From an uncultured Oscillospiraceae bacterium (lineage in GTDB: Bacteria; Bacillota; Clostridia; Oscillospirales; Oscillospiraceae): a stretch of 64,000 nucleotides of DNA. The translations under genes and the position numbers were made by a program. The notes beneath the pieces were generated by a model. It was not told where the DNA came from. It worked only from the letters and a program-made list of their open reading frames with translations, and ran no database searches. Within the stretch, counting starts at the first letter, position 1; every line of letters starts with the position of its first letter. Of this stretch, positions 48,543-57,158 are shown piece after piece. The stretch spans positions 1 to 64,000 of the forward strand of contig CALXDP010000008.1 of NCBI GenBank assembly GCA_944387095.1. Direction: 5' to 3'.

Positions 48543-50054
48543 ATGTCCGATCAGACCACGCAGGGTCAATCGACACGGGAGGAACCTTCTCTGCCAGAAC
48601 TGCTGCAGATCCGCAGAGAAAAGCTGGAGGAACTGCGCAGGGCAGGGAAGGATCCTTTCACTGAGACCAGGTATAATGTGACCCACCACAGCGGTGAGGT
48701 AAAGGAACATTTTGAGCAGATGGAGGGGCAGACTGTGCGCCTGGCCGGCCGTCTGATGAGCAAACGCGGCATGGGGAAGGCCGTATTTTCTGACCTCCAG
48801 GACGGTGCCGGCCGTATCCAGATCTATATCCGCATTGACGATGTGGGGGAGCAGGCGCTGGCCACCTTCAAGAAATATGACATCGGGGATATTGTGGGTG
48901 TTGAGGGAGAGGTATTCCGCACCAAGCGGGGCGAGATCTCCATCAAAGCTGCGGCCATCACTCTGCTGGCCAAGTCCTTGCTGCCCCTGCCCGAGAAGTT
49001 CCACGGCCTGACCGATGTGGAGACCCGCTGCCGACAGCGGTATGTGGATCTGATTGTCAATCCCGAGGTGCGCCGCACCTTTGAGATCCGTTCCAAATTC
49101 ATCAAGCATGTCCGGGAATTTCTGGATGAGCGGGGTTATATGGAGGTGGAAACCCCGGTCCTAAACACCATCTCCGGCGGGGCTACCGCCCGGCCCTTTA
49201 TTACCCATCACAACACCCTGGACATCGATATGTATTTGCGCATTGCCACCGAACTACACCTGAAGCGGCTGGTGGTGGGTGGCTTGGAACGGGTATACGA
49301 GATCGGCCGCATTTTCCGTAACGAGGGAATGGATACCAAGCATAACCCCGAGTTCACCACTGTGGAGTTGTATCAGGCTTACGCCGACTTCAACGATATG
49401 ATGGACCTGTTTGAGGCGCTGCTGTCCTCCGCTGCCCAGAAAATCTTGGGAACCTATCAGCTGGAGTGGCTGGACAAGCAACTGGACCTGACTCCCGGCT
49501 GGCCCCGGATGACTATGGCGGAGGCGGTCAAGCAGTACACGGACCTGGACTTTATGTCGGTATCTGATGACGCGCAGGCGGTGGCCATGGCCAAGTCTGT
49601 GGGGGTGGAATTGCCCGAGACCGCCCCTGCCACTTGGGGCAACGCTTTGTACGAGGTTTTTGACCAGAAGGTGGAGGAGCACCTGGTGCAGCCCACCTTT
49701 ATCACCATGCATCCTGTAGACGTATCCCCCCTGGCCAAACGCTCTGTAAAGGATCCCCGGCTGACAGAGCGGTTTGAGCTGTTCATCTGCTGCAACGAGA
49801 TGGGCAATGCCTTCTCCGAACTCAACGACCCCATAGACCAGAAACAGCGTTTCCAGAAGCAGGTGGAACTGCGTGAGGGCGGTGACGAAGAGGCCGGTAT
49901 GATGGACGAGGATTATATCACCGCCCTGGAATACGGGCTGCCCCCCACCGGTGGGCTGGGAATTGGAATCGACCGCTGTGTGATGATGCTGACCAACAAC
50001 GATTCCATTCGGGAAGTGCTGCTCTTCCCCACGATGAAGCCTTTAGATTTATGA
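48543..50054 (+). CDS. lysS: Lysyl-tRNA synthetase (class II)
   Basis: Charges tRNA-Lys. 503 residues: N-terminal OB fold ([18 protein letters not shown]), class II motif 1 ([21 protein letters not shown]), motif 2 ([14 protein letters not shown]), and motif 3 (GGLGIGIDR). GAAGGAGAG precedes the ATG. The greA-lysS order is common in Firmicutes. No T-box seen. Confidence 0.97.
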   Translation: MSDQTTQGQSTREEPSLPELLQIRREKLEELRRAGKDPFTETRYNVTHHSGEVKEHFEQMEGQTVRLAGRLMSKRGMGKAVFSDLQDGAGRIQIYIRIDDVGEQALATFKKYDIGDIVGVEGEVFRTKRGEISIKAAAITLLAKSLLPLPEKFHGLTDVETRCRQRYVDLIVNPEVRRTFEIRSKFIKHVREFLDERGYMEVETPVLNTISGGATARPFITHHNTLDIDMYLRIATELHLKRLVVGGLERVYEIGRIFRNEGMDTKHNPEFTTVELYQAYADFNDMMDLFEALLSSAAQKILGTYQLEWLDKQLDLTPGWPRMTMAEAVKQYTDLDFMSVSDDAQAVAMAKSVGVELPETAPATWGNALYEVFDQKVEEHLVQPTFITMHPVDVSPLAKRSVKDPRLTERFELFICCNEMGNAFSELNDPIDQKQRFQKQVELREGGDEEAGMMDEDYITALEYGLPPTGGLGIGIDRCVMMLTNNDSIREVLLFPTMKPLDL

Positions 50055-50056
50055 GA

Positions 50057-50096
50057 AAAAGCATACCGGTAAATCGTTTCCTACCGGTATGCTTTT
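50057..50096 (+). terminator. Intrinsic terminator of greA-lysS
   Basis: A perfect 15-bp stem (AAAAGCATACCGGTA / TACCGGTATGCTTTT) two bases after the lysS stop, with the T-rich end in the right arm. Confidence 0.88.
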
Positions 50097-50121
50097 GCAT
50101 GTCCACAATGAGGTGACGAAA

Positions 50122-51471
50122 TTGAGCTCCAGAGTAAAGAGAAGGCGGGTGCTGAGGGCCACCCAAGTGGTTGCCGTCTCCTTTGCCGCCGTGATTTTGT
50201 GCGGGACCCTGTTGTTGATGCTGCCCATCTCCTCCACCTCCGGCGAGAGCTGTGGGCTGATGACGGCGCTGTTTACCTCCACCTCGGCCACCTGCGTGAC
50301 GGGGCTGATCCTGGTGGATACCCTGACAGGATGGACGGTATTCGGCCAAGTGGTTATCATTTTGATGATCCAGCTAGGCGGCCTGGGATTCATGACCATC
50401 ATTTTTCTTCTGGCCCTGTCGGTGAAACGGAAGTTGTCGCTGAGCCAGCGGCTGATGGCAGTGTCCAATTTCAACCTGAACGACATGGGGGACGTTGCCC
50501 AGCTTGTCTGGGGCGCACTGAAAACCACCTTTGCCTTTGAGGGGGCGGGCGCGCTGGTGCTGACCATTTGCTTCTGGCCCAGATACGGGGCAGAGGCGAT
50601 TTGGAAGGGGGTATTTACTTCCATCTCCGCCTTTTGCAACGCTGGATTTGATATTTTTGGCACGGAGAAGATCGGCAGCTTGTCCACCTATGACGACAAT
50701 CCTATAGTGCTGCTGACGGTGACAATTCTGATTGCCTGTGGCGGTCTGGGATTCTTTGTGTGGGAGGAGATCAAGCGCAGACACAGCTGGAAGCGGCTGT
50801 CCCTGTACAGTAAGCTGGTTATCGTCATGACCTTGTTTCTGTTGGCTTTTGGCACGGCCTTCTTCCTGCTCAGCGAGTATGACAACGAGGGGACCATGGC
50901 GTCCATGCCCTTTTGGCAGAGCCTGCTCAACGCCCTGTTCCAATCCACCACCCTTCGCACCGCGGGTTTCTATTCCATCAGCCAGGGGGCGCTCACCGAT
51001 GTGTCCATCGTAATGTGCATTCTTCTGATGCTGGCCGGCGGCTCGTCCGGTTCCTGTGCCGGCGGCCTGAAAACGGGGACGGTGGGGGTGCTGCTGCTGG
51101 CTCTGCGCTCCGGGCTGCGAGGCAGAGAAACGGTGACGATACGGGGCCGCACCATTCCTCAGCAGAAGGTGCTGTCCGCCGTGACGCTGCTGCTCATCGT
51201 ATTGCTGATGTTCCTCTCGGCCTCCATTGCAATTGCGGTGCTGGATGATGTGCCCTACCTGGCGGCGGCCTATGAGACGGCGTCCGCCATGGCCACTGTG
51301 GGTGTGACCACCGGCATCACCCCTGGCTTGGGAACAGCGTCCCACGCCATACTGATTATTCTGATGTACTTAGGCCGGGTAGGCTTCGTGTCCTTCTCTC
51401 TGGCGTTCCTGGCACAGAACCCTGCCAAGAGCAAGCTCAGCTACCCGGAGGCCGATGTGATGATCGGTTAA
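50122..51471 (+). CDS. ktrB: Potassium uptake channel subunit KtrB (TrkH family)
   Basis: Membrane K+ channel of the Ktr/Trk superfamily. About 449 residues with ten or so membrane segments and pore loops such as STSATCVTGL and TTLRTAGF, whose central Gly lines the selectivity filter. GGSSGSCAGGLKTGTVGVLLLA is also conserved. I prefer the TTG at 50122 (GAGGTG upstream); the in-frame ATG at 50089 lies inside the lysS terminator. Partner ktrA follows. Confidence 0.93.
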   Translation: MSSRVKRRRVLRATQVVAVSFAAVILCGTLLLMLPISSTSGESCGLMTALFTSTSATCVTGLILVDTLTGWTVFGQVVIILMIQLGGLGFMTIIFLLALSVKRKLSLSQRLMAVSNFNLNDMGDVAQLVWGALKTTFAFEGAGALVLTICFWPRYGAEAIWKGVFTSISAFCNAGFDIFGTEKIGSLSTYDDNPIVLLTVTILIACGGLGFFVWEEIKRRHSWKRLSLYSKLVIVMTLFLLAFGTAFFLLSEYDNEGTMASMPFWQSLLNALFQSTTLRTAGFYSISQGALTDVSIVMCILLMLAGGSSGSCAGGLKTGTVGVLLLALRSGLRGRETVTIRGRTIPQQKVLSAVTLLLIVLLMFLSASIAIAVLDDVPYLAAAYETASAMATVGVTTGITPGLGTASHAILIILMYLGRVGFVSFSLAFLAQNPAKSKLSYPEADVMIG

Positions 51472-51518
51472 TCGAGCATAAATAAATCAAATATGCCGTC
51501 AGGCGAGCGGAGGTTACT

Positions 51519-52166
51519 ATGAAAAACTTTATTGTAATTGGGCTGGGCCGGTTTGGAACAGCTGTGGCCAGAGAGCTGTACACTGTGGGCAAGGATGTTC
51601 TGGCCATGGACATCCGCAGTGAAAATGTGCAGAATATCGCGGATTATGTGACCCACGCAGTCACAGGCGATGGACGGGATCCGGCGGTGCTTCAGGCCAT
51701 CGGTGTGCAGGACTATGACTGCGCCGTGGTCACCGTGGGAGACGATGTGGGCAGCAGTGCCCTGATCACCATGCGCCTGAAGGAGGCTGGTGTGCCCAAG
51801 GTGATCTGCAAGGCCCAGAGCCATGTGCATCAGCGGCTTTTGGAGAAGATCGGCGCGGACCTGGTGGTGTTCCCCGAGCATGAGATGGGGATCAAAACGG
51901 CCCAGGGGCTGGCACGGTCCAACATTCTCAATTTTATCGAGCTGTCGCCGGAATTTGCCATTGTGGAAGTGGACATCCCTGCTGGTTGGGCCAGAAAGAC
52001 CCTGCGGGATCTGGATGTCCGGGCAAAATACAAGGTGAATGTGATTGCTGTGCGCCGGGGCAGCGTGTTCAACGTGGCCCCCGGTGCGGATTGGGTCATG
52101 GCAGAGGGGGACAAGCTCATCGTGCTGGGCCGGGATGAGGACATCAGCGCTTTGTGCGGAAAATGA
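51519..52166 (+). CDS. ktrA: Potassium uptake regulatory subunit KtrA (RCK domain)
   Basis: Cytoplasmic gating ring of the Ktr channel. 215 residues: Rossmann RCK_N (NFIVIGLGRFGTAVARELY, acidic MDIRSE at strand 2) binding ATP/ADP or NAD, and RCK_C from about 135 (FAIVEVDIPAGWARKTLRDL). Sits 47 bases after ktrB; its stop overlaps the next gene's ATG. Confidence 0.95.
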   Translation: MKNFIVIGLGRFGTAVARELYTVGKDVLAMDIRSENVQNIADYVTHAVTGDGRDPAVLQAIGVQDYDCAVVTVGDDVGSSALITMRLKEAGVPKVICKAQSHVHQRLLEKIGADLVVFPEHEMGIKTAQGLARSNILNFIELSPEFAIVEVDIPAGWARKTLRDLDVRAKYKVNVIAVRRGSVFNVAPGADWVMAEGDKLIVLGRDEDISALCGK

Positions 52167-52933
52167 GCTTTGAGAAAATCACCAGCCGGAGCAATCCGCT
52201 GATTTCCCGGGTAAAGCGGCTGCGGGATAAGCGGGCTGCGCGCAAAGCGGAAGGGGTTTTGATTGGCGAAGGACCGAAGCTGCTGGAGGAGGCGCTGCGC
52301 TGGGATGCTCAGCTGGATACCGTGCTTTATACCGCTGGGACACAGCTGCCTGAGTTGCCGGAGCAGCTCCGGGTTGTGGAAGTGCCCGAGGGGCTGATGC
52401 GGGCTGTCACGGACACTAAGACCCCCCAGGGTGTTCTGTTTCTTGCAAAGGGAACGCTTGAGCCGCTCCCGGAAAAACCGGCCGGAGGTAAATTCCTGAT
52501 CCTGGACGGGGTGCAGGACCCCGGCAATGTGGGTGCGATCTGGCGCACCGCGGATGCCTTTGGCGCGGATGGGCTGATCCTGTGTAACGGCTGTGCCGAC
52601 CCGTGGAGCCCCAAGACGGTGCGCGCCACCATGGGGGCGGTATTCCGCCTTCCGGTCTACGAGGAGCCCCTCAGTGCGGCGGCCGCCAAGTTGACGGCTG
52701 CGGGGATCCCCCTCTATGCCACGGCGCTGGGCAATTTCTGCCAGGATGTGCGCGCGGTTGACCTCACCCGCTCGGCGGTGATCATCGGCAGCGAGGGTCA
52801 GGGGGTATCCCAGCTGGCTCTGGAACTGTGCGAGGGGACCCTGCGCATCCCTATGACCGGGCGGTGTGAGTCGCTGAACGCGGCCTGCGCTGCCGCGGTG
52901 GTGCTGTGGGAAATGGGCCGGGACAAGCTGTAA
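52163..52933 (+). CDS. TrmH/SpoU-family RNA 2'-O-methyltransferase
   Basis: SPOUT methyltransferase of 256 residues. N-terminal substrate-binding part (SNPLISRVKRLRDKRAARKA) as in the 23S rRNA methyltransferases RlmB/TsnR, then the knotted domain: LDGVQDPGNVGAIWRTADAFG split across motif 1, IIGSEGQGVS motif 2 and IPMTGRCESLNAACAAAV motif 3. The target nucleotide is not readable. ATG 52163 overlaps ktrA by 4 bases; a GTG nine bases upstream is the alternative. Confidence 0.93.
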   Translation: MSFEKITSRSNPLISRVKRLRDKRAARKAEGVLIGEGPKLLEEALRWDAQLDTVLYTAGTQLPELPEQLRVVEVPEGLMRAVTDTKTPQGVLFLAKGTLEPLPEKPAGGKFLILDGVQDPGNVGAIWRTADAFGADGLILCNGCADPWSPKTVRATMGAVFRLPVYEEPLSAAAAKLTAAGIPLYATALGNFCQDVRAVDLTRSAVIIGSEGQGVSQLALELCEGTLRIPMTGRCESLNAACAAAVVLWEMGRDKL

Positions 52934-52965
52934 AGGTCAAAATCAATGGACGGGGAGGCGATCCA

Positions 52966-54216
52966 ATGGCAAACCTGAAATACTGGCTGTGGCTGACCAC
53001 CCGTATGGGGGTGGCCGGCCAGCACCTGATGGCGGTGCTCAACCATTTCGGGTCTCCGGAACGCGCCTATTTTTCTGATACGGCGGAGTATCGCATGGTT
53101 GAGGGCCTGCCGGATGGGGCAGTGGAGTCCCTGGCGGACAAGTCCCTGAAAGGGGCAGACCGAATTTTGGGAGACTGTGACCGGCTGGGGATTCAGATCC
53201 TGACCATGCAGGACGCTTTGTACCCAGAGCGTCTGGCAGCCATCCATCAGCCGCCCCCGGTGTTGTATTGGAAAGGCCGACCCATCGCATTTGACGAAGA
53301 GGTGGCCATTGCCATGGTGGGGACCCGCTCTGCCACGCCGTATGGCGTGCGCACGGCTACCCAGCTGGCCATGGATTTGACCCGGCGGGGCGCCATTCTG
53401 GTGTCCGGCATTGCCCAGGGTATCGATACCGCAGCGGTGCGGGGCGCGCTTCAGGCAGGCGGGACGGTGGTATCTGTGCTGGCCGGCGGAGTGGACGTGG
53501 TCTATCCCAAGGAAAATCGCTATTTGTTTGAAGACGTGGCGGCGGCCGGTGCGCTGATCTCGGAGAATCCGCCGGGGACGGAGCCCAAGGGCGCTCTGTT
53601 TCCCGTGCGCAACCGGATCATCAGCGGTCTGTCCGTGGGGGTGATCGCGGTGGAGAGTCCCCGTTATGGCGGCACCCTGCACACCGTGGGGCATGCTCTG
53701 GAGCAGAATCGGGAGGTGTTTGCCGTCCCCGGGCCCTGGGACGCCCCGGCCAGCGAGGGGACCAATCGTCTGATCCAAGAAGGGGCGGCCAAGCTGATTC
53801 TCAGTGCGGAGGATGTATTGTGCGAATTTGTGGACCGCTTTCCCCATCGCCTGGGCAGCCGGGAGGTTATGGAGCCGGAGGTGGCACGGCAGCGGCTGGA
53901 GGGGGCCAGAATTTCCCAGGAGCAACGACCGGAAACTGGGGGGAAGCGGAGCGCGGCTGAGAAAAAAGAGGTTGACATCCAGACTGAGGAAGCATATATT
54001 GACTGGAAGGAATGCAGGGAAAAACTGACCGACGATCAACAGGCCGTGTTACGGGCGCTGCTCGAGCGGGCGATGAAAGCTGACGATGTGGTGGAGCAGA
54101 CCCAACTGCCGGTGCGCCGGGTGCTGTCTGCGCTGACCATCCTGCAGGTGCAGGGCTACGTGCGGGAGGAGAGCGGAAAGCGCTTTGCTCTGGCGGTCAG
54201 ATTAAAAATGGAGTAA
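52966..54216 (+). CDS. dprA: DNA-processing protein DprA
   Basis: Binds incoming single-stranded DNA and loads RecA in transformation. 416 residues: N-terminal helical (SAM/HhH-like) part, Rossmann-like domain (MVGTRSATPYG, LVSGIAQGIDTAA, VLAGGVDVVYPKEN, FPVRNRIISGLS), and a C-terminal winged helix (about 350-410; DDQQAVLRALLERAMKADDV). ATG 52966 after GGGGAGG. Conserved next to topA in Firmicutes. Confidence 0.96.
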   Translation: MANLKYWLWLTTRMGVAGQHLMAVLNHFGSPERAYFSDTAEYRMVEGLPDGAVESLADKSLKGADRILGDCDRLGIQILTMQDALYPERLAAIHQPPPVLYWKGRPIAFDEEVAIAMVGTRSATPYGVRTATQLAMDLTRRGAILVSGIAQGIDTAAVRGALQAGGTVVSVLAGGVDVVYPKENRYLFEDVAAAGALISENPPGTEPKGALFPVRNRIISGLSVGVIAVESPRYGGTLHTVGHALEQNREVFAVPGPWDAPASEGTNRLIQEGAAKLILSAEDVLCEFVDRFPHRLGSREVMEPEVARQRLEGARISQEQRPETGGKRSAAEKKEVDIQTEEAYIDWKECREKLTDDQQAVLRALLERAMKADDVVEQTQLPVRRVLSALTILQVQGYVREESGKRFALAVRLKME

Positions 54217-54224
54217 ATAATATT

Positions 54225-56579
54225 ATGCCAAAAACAAACTTAGTAATTGTGGAGTCTCCGGCCAAGGCTAAGACCATTGGGAAATATCTTGGGCCTGAGT
54301 TTCAGGTGAAAGCTTCCATGGGCCATGTCCGGGATCTGCCCAAGAGTAAGCTTGGGGTGGACCTGACCACCTTCGAACCGGACTATCAGGACATCGACGC
54401 GAAGGAGAGCACCATCTCTGATCTGCGAAAGGCCGCCAAAGCCAGCGACAAGGTCTATCTGGCCACCGACCCGGACCGGGAAGGGGAGGCTATCTCCTGG
54501 CATCTGCAGTCCGTGCTGGACGTGCCGAAGGAGAAGACCTGCCGGGTTACTTTCAACGAGATCACCCGGAAAGTGGTCACCGAGTCCATCGCCCATCCCC
54601 GGCAGATTGACCAGAACCTGGTGGATGCCCAGCAGGCCCGGCGGGTGCTGGACCGTATCGTGGGCTATCAACTCTCCCCGCTGCTGTGGAAGAAGATCCG
54701 CCGGGGCCTGTCTGCCGGCCGGGTTCAGTCTGTGGCCACGCGGCTGGTTGTGGAGCGGGAGGAGGAGATCCGCGCCTTCCAGCCCAAGGAGTATTGGACT
54801 CTCACGGCGGACCTGTCCCGCATTGCGCCCAATCTGGGCGGATTTCAGGCGGAGTTCTACGGTCGGGGCAAGAAGATGGAGCTGGGCAGCAAAGCGGAGA
54901 CAGATGCTGTGGCAGAGGCTGTAAAGGGATCTGACTTCCGAGTGACTTCCGTGAAGCGCCAGGATAAGAATCGCAATCCCGCCCCGCCCTTCATCACCTC
55001 CACCCTTCAGCAGGAGGCGTCCCGCAAGCTCAATATGACGCCCCGGCGCACTATGTCTATTGCCCAGCAGCTCTATGAGGGTGTGGATATTGAGGGGGAG
55101 GGCACCGTGGGCCTGATCACCTATATGCGTACCGACTCCCTGCGCCTGTCCGAAGAGGCGCTGTCCGCGGCTAAGACCTTTATTGTGGGGCGCTATGGGG
55201 AAAAATATTATCCGGAAAAAACCCGTCGTTTCAAGGCGAAGGGGAATGCCCAAGACGCCCACGAGGCCATCCGGCCCTCCGATGTAAACTTGACCCCGGA
55301 GCAGATCAAAAAGGATCTAACAGGGGAGCAGTACCGGCTTTACAAGCTGATCTGGAGCCGGTTTTTGGCCTGTCAGATGGCCGCCGCCGTCTATGACAGC
55401 GTGTCCATCGAGGTGGAATCCGCCGGCTATCAGTTCCGGGCCAGCCATTCCTCCATCAAGTTCAACGGGTTTACCGCAGTGTATGAGGAGAGCCGGGACG
55501 ACGAGGAGGAGGCCCCGCAGTCCCCGCTGCCCGATTTAAAGGACGGGGAACTTCTGCGGCTGAACGGCTTGGACAGCACCCAGCACTTCACCCAGCCCCC
55601 GGCCCGCTACACCGAGGCCACCCTCATCCGGGCGCTGGAGGAGCGGGGGATCGGACGTCCGTCTACCTATGCCCCCACCATCTCCACCATCACTGACCGG
55701 GAGTACGTGGTCAAGGAGGGACGGCATCTGCGGCCCACCCCCCTGGGTGAGGTGGTCACCGGGCTGATGAAGGATAAATTCTCCGATATTGTGGACCCGG
55801 ATTTTACCGCCCAGATGGAGGGAGAGCTGGACAAGGTGGAGTCCGGCGAGGTGCGCTGGAAGCAGCTGCTGGGCGACTTCTACAAGGAATTCGAGGCGGA
55901 GCTTCAGAAGGCGGAAAAGGACCTGGATGGTGAGCGCATCAAGGTGCCTGACGAGGTAACCGAGGAGATCTGCCCTCAGTGCGGGCGAAATCTGGTGGTC
56001 AAGTCCGGGCGGTTTGGCCGGTTTCTGGCCTGCCCAGGATGGCCGGAGTGCAATTTTACCATGCCTCTGGTGGTGGAGATGCCGGGCAAGTGTCCCAAGT
56101 GCGGCGCCCGCCTGGTCAAGCGCACCGGCGTGAGCAAAAAGACCAATAAGCAGTACACCTACTACTGCTGCGAGCACCTGAACAGCAAGGACGAGTCCAG
56201 GCGGTGCGATTTCATGACCTGGGACGTGCCGGTGAAGGACAACTGTCCGGTGTGCGGCCAGACCATGTTTAAGAAGTCCGGCCGGGGGTTCAAGCGCCCC
56301 TTCTGCATCAACCCCGACTGCTCCAACTTCACCCCGGAGGAGAAGCGGGGCGGCTATGTGAAAAAAACCGCGGACGCCACAGCCGAGGGGGCCGCTCCCG
56401 CTGGGGAGACCGACGGAAAGAAACCCGCGGCCAAGCGGGCCGCGGCGAAAAAGACAACCGCGAAAAAGGCAACGGCCAAGCAGGCCGCGTCCGGCACCAA
56501 AGCTGCCGCGACGAAAAAGACCGCTGCCAAGAAGACCGCGGCCCAAAAGGCCGGGCAGGCCGGAGAAGGGGCGGAATAA
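54225..56579 (+). CDS. topA: DNA topoisomerase I
   Basis: Type IA topoisomerase relaxing negative supercoils. 784 residues: TOPRIM (NLVIVESPAKAKTIGKYLG; DPDREGE), active-site Tyr at residue 300 in GLITYMRTDS, three C-terminal zinc ribbons (CPQCGRNLV, CPKCGARLV, CPVCGQTMF), and a final Lys/Ala-rich tail of about 55 residues (KKPAAKRAAAKK...) like histone H1. The tail is an addition seen in several high-GC bacteria and probably aids DNA binding. Eight bases after dprA. Confidence 0.97.
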   Translation: MPKTNLVIVESPAKAKTIGKYLGPEFQVKASMGHVRDLPKSKLGVDLTTFEPDYQDIDAKESTISDLRKAAKASDKVYLATDPDREGEAISWHLQSVLDVPKEKTCRVTFNEITRKVVTESIAHPRQIDQNLVDAQQARRVLDRIVGYQLSPLLWKKIRRGLSAGRVQSVATRLVVEREEEIRAFQPKEYWTLTADLSRIAPNLGGFQAEFYGRGKKMELGSKAETDAVAEAVKGSDFRVTSVKRQDKNRNPAPPFITSTLQQEASRKLNMTPRRTMSIAQQLYEGVDIEGEGTVGLITYMRTDSLRLSEEALSAAKTFIVGRYGEKYYPEKTRRFKAKGNAQDAHEAIRPSDVNLTPEQIKKDLTGEQYRLYKLIWSRFLACQMAAAVYDSVSIEVESAGYQFRASHSSIKFNGFTAVYEESRDDEEEAPQSPLPDLKDGELLRLNGLDSTQHFTQPPARYTEATLIRALEERGIGRPSTYAPTISTITDREYVVKEGRHLRPTPLGEVVTGLMKDKFSDIVDPDFTAQMEGELDKVESGEVRWKQLLGDFYKEFEAELQKAEKDLDGERIKVPDEVTEEICPQCGRNLVVKSGRFGRFLACPGWPECNFTMPLVVEMPGKCPKCGARLVKRTGVSKKTNKQYTYYCCEHLNSKDESRRCDFMTWDVPVKDNCPVCGQTMFKKSGRGFKRPFCINPDCSNFTPEEKRGGYVKKTADATAEGAAPAGETDGKKPAAKRAAAKKTTAKKATAKQAASGTKAAATKKTAAKKTAAQKAGQAGEGAE

Positions 56580-56583
56580 GGGG

Positions 56584-56829
56584 TTATGACCGTCCCATCT
56601 CCATGGCCAGGGAAAACCCCGCCTGAAAGGCGGCGTCCATCATGGCCCAGTGGACGATCTGCTGTTCTCCCGACAGGTTGTCCAGAATTTGGGATTGCTC
56701 CGGGGTGAGGGAGGCGCACAGGGCTTGCTCCTGCTTTTGGGCGCAGTTCCTGGCGTGCTGATACTCCCGGTCCCGGCACAGATAGCCCGGCAGAAGATCG
56801 CTTCGGACATACTACGCCAGCAGGTCCAT
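56584..56829 (-). pseudogene. Remnant of a DUF6809-like gene with an early stop
   Basis: In the reverse frame ending at TAA 56584-56586 there are 75 codons of protein-like sequence (YVRSDLLPGYLCRDREYQHA, then a helix with LTPEQSQILDNLSGEQQ and FQAGFSLAMEMG) preceded by an in-frame TAG at 56812-56814, five codons after an ATG (56829). The C-terminal GFxLAMEMG pattern resembles the small DUF6809 proteins of Clostridia. No start after the TAG has a ribosome site, so the gene seems broken. Family assignment is tentative. Confidence 0.4.
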
Positions 56830-56864
56830 CCAAATCTGTCATCATAGTCAACTCCTTATGAACA

Positions 56865-56907
56865 AGACCATACGGCCTAAATTTATCACGATTAGACCGA
56901 ATGGTCT
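56865..56907. promoter_or_regulatory. Paired palindromic operators upstream of the HTH gene
   Basis: Two boxes of form AGACC-N4-GGYCT, at 56865-56878 (AGACC ATAC GGCCT) and 56894-56907 (AGACC GAAT GGTCT, perfect). They are 29 bp apart and also form a 17-base inverted repeat pair with 15 matches. Placed between the reverse remnant and the forward HTH gene, they fit autoregulatory operators. Confidence 0.65.
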
Positions 56908-56962
56908 TATTAAGAGGGGAATAGGTGTTTTTGTGGATATTTAAGCAGAACGCCTGTTAAAA

Positions 56963-57145
56963 TTGCGAAAAGATAAGAAATTAAATAGAAAAGAAGTTGC
57001 AGAGGCGACCGATATGGCGGAACGGACCTATCAACGCTACGAAAATGCGGAACGTGAGCCTGACGCTTCTGCTTTGTTGGCGCTGGCGGATTTTTATGAG
57101 GTTTCTACGGATTATCTCTTGGGCCGCACCGACAGCCCCAAGTAA
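56963..57145 (+). CDS. Small XRE-family HTH regulator, possibly with a damaged start
   Basis: 60 residues: an HTH_3 domain (KLNRKEVAEATDMAERTYQR, then YENAEREPDASALLALADFY) with a terminal STDYLLGRTD, a common ending of Firmicute XRE regulators. No ATG is available. The TTG at 56963 lacks a ribosome site, and reading back, the protein-like frame (AERLLKLRKDKK) continues to 56945, where a TAA at 56942-56944 separates it from a GTG (56933) that does have AGGTG upstream. So the natural start was probably that GTG and codon 4 has mutated to a stop. It may be a pseudogene. Confidence 0.6.
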   Translation: MRKDKKLNRKEVAEATDMAERTYQRYENAEREPDASALLALADFYEVSTDYLLGRTDSPK

Positions 57146-57158
57146 AAGGAATTTGCAT

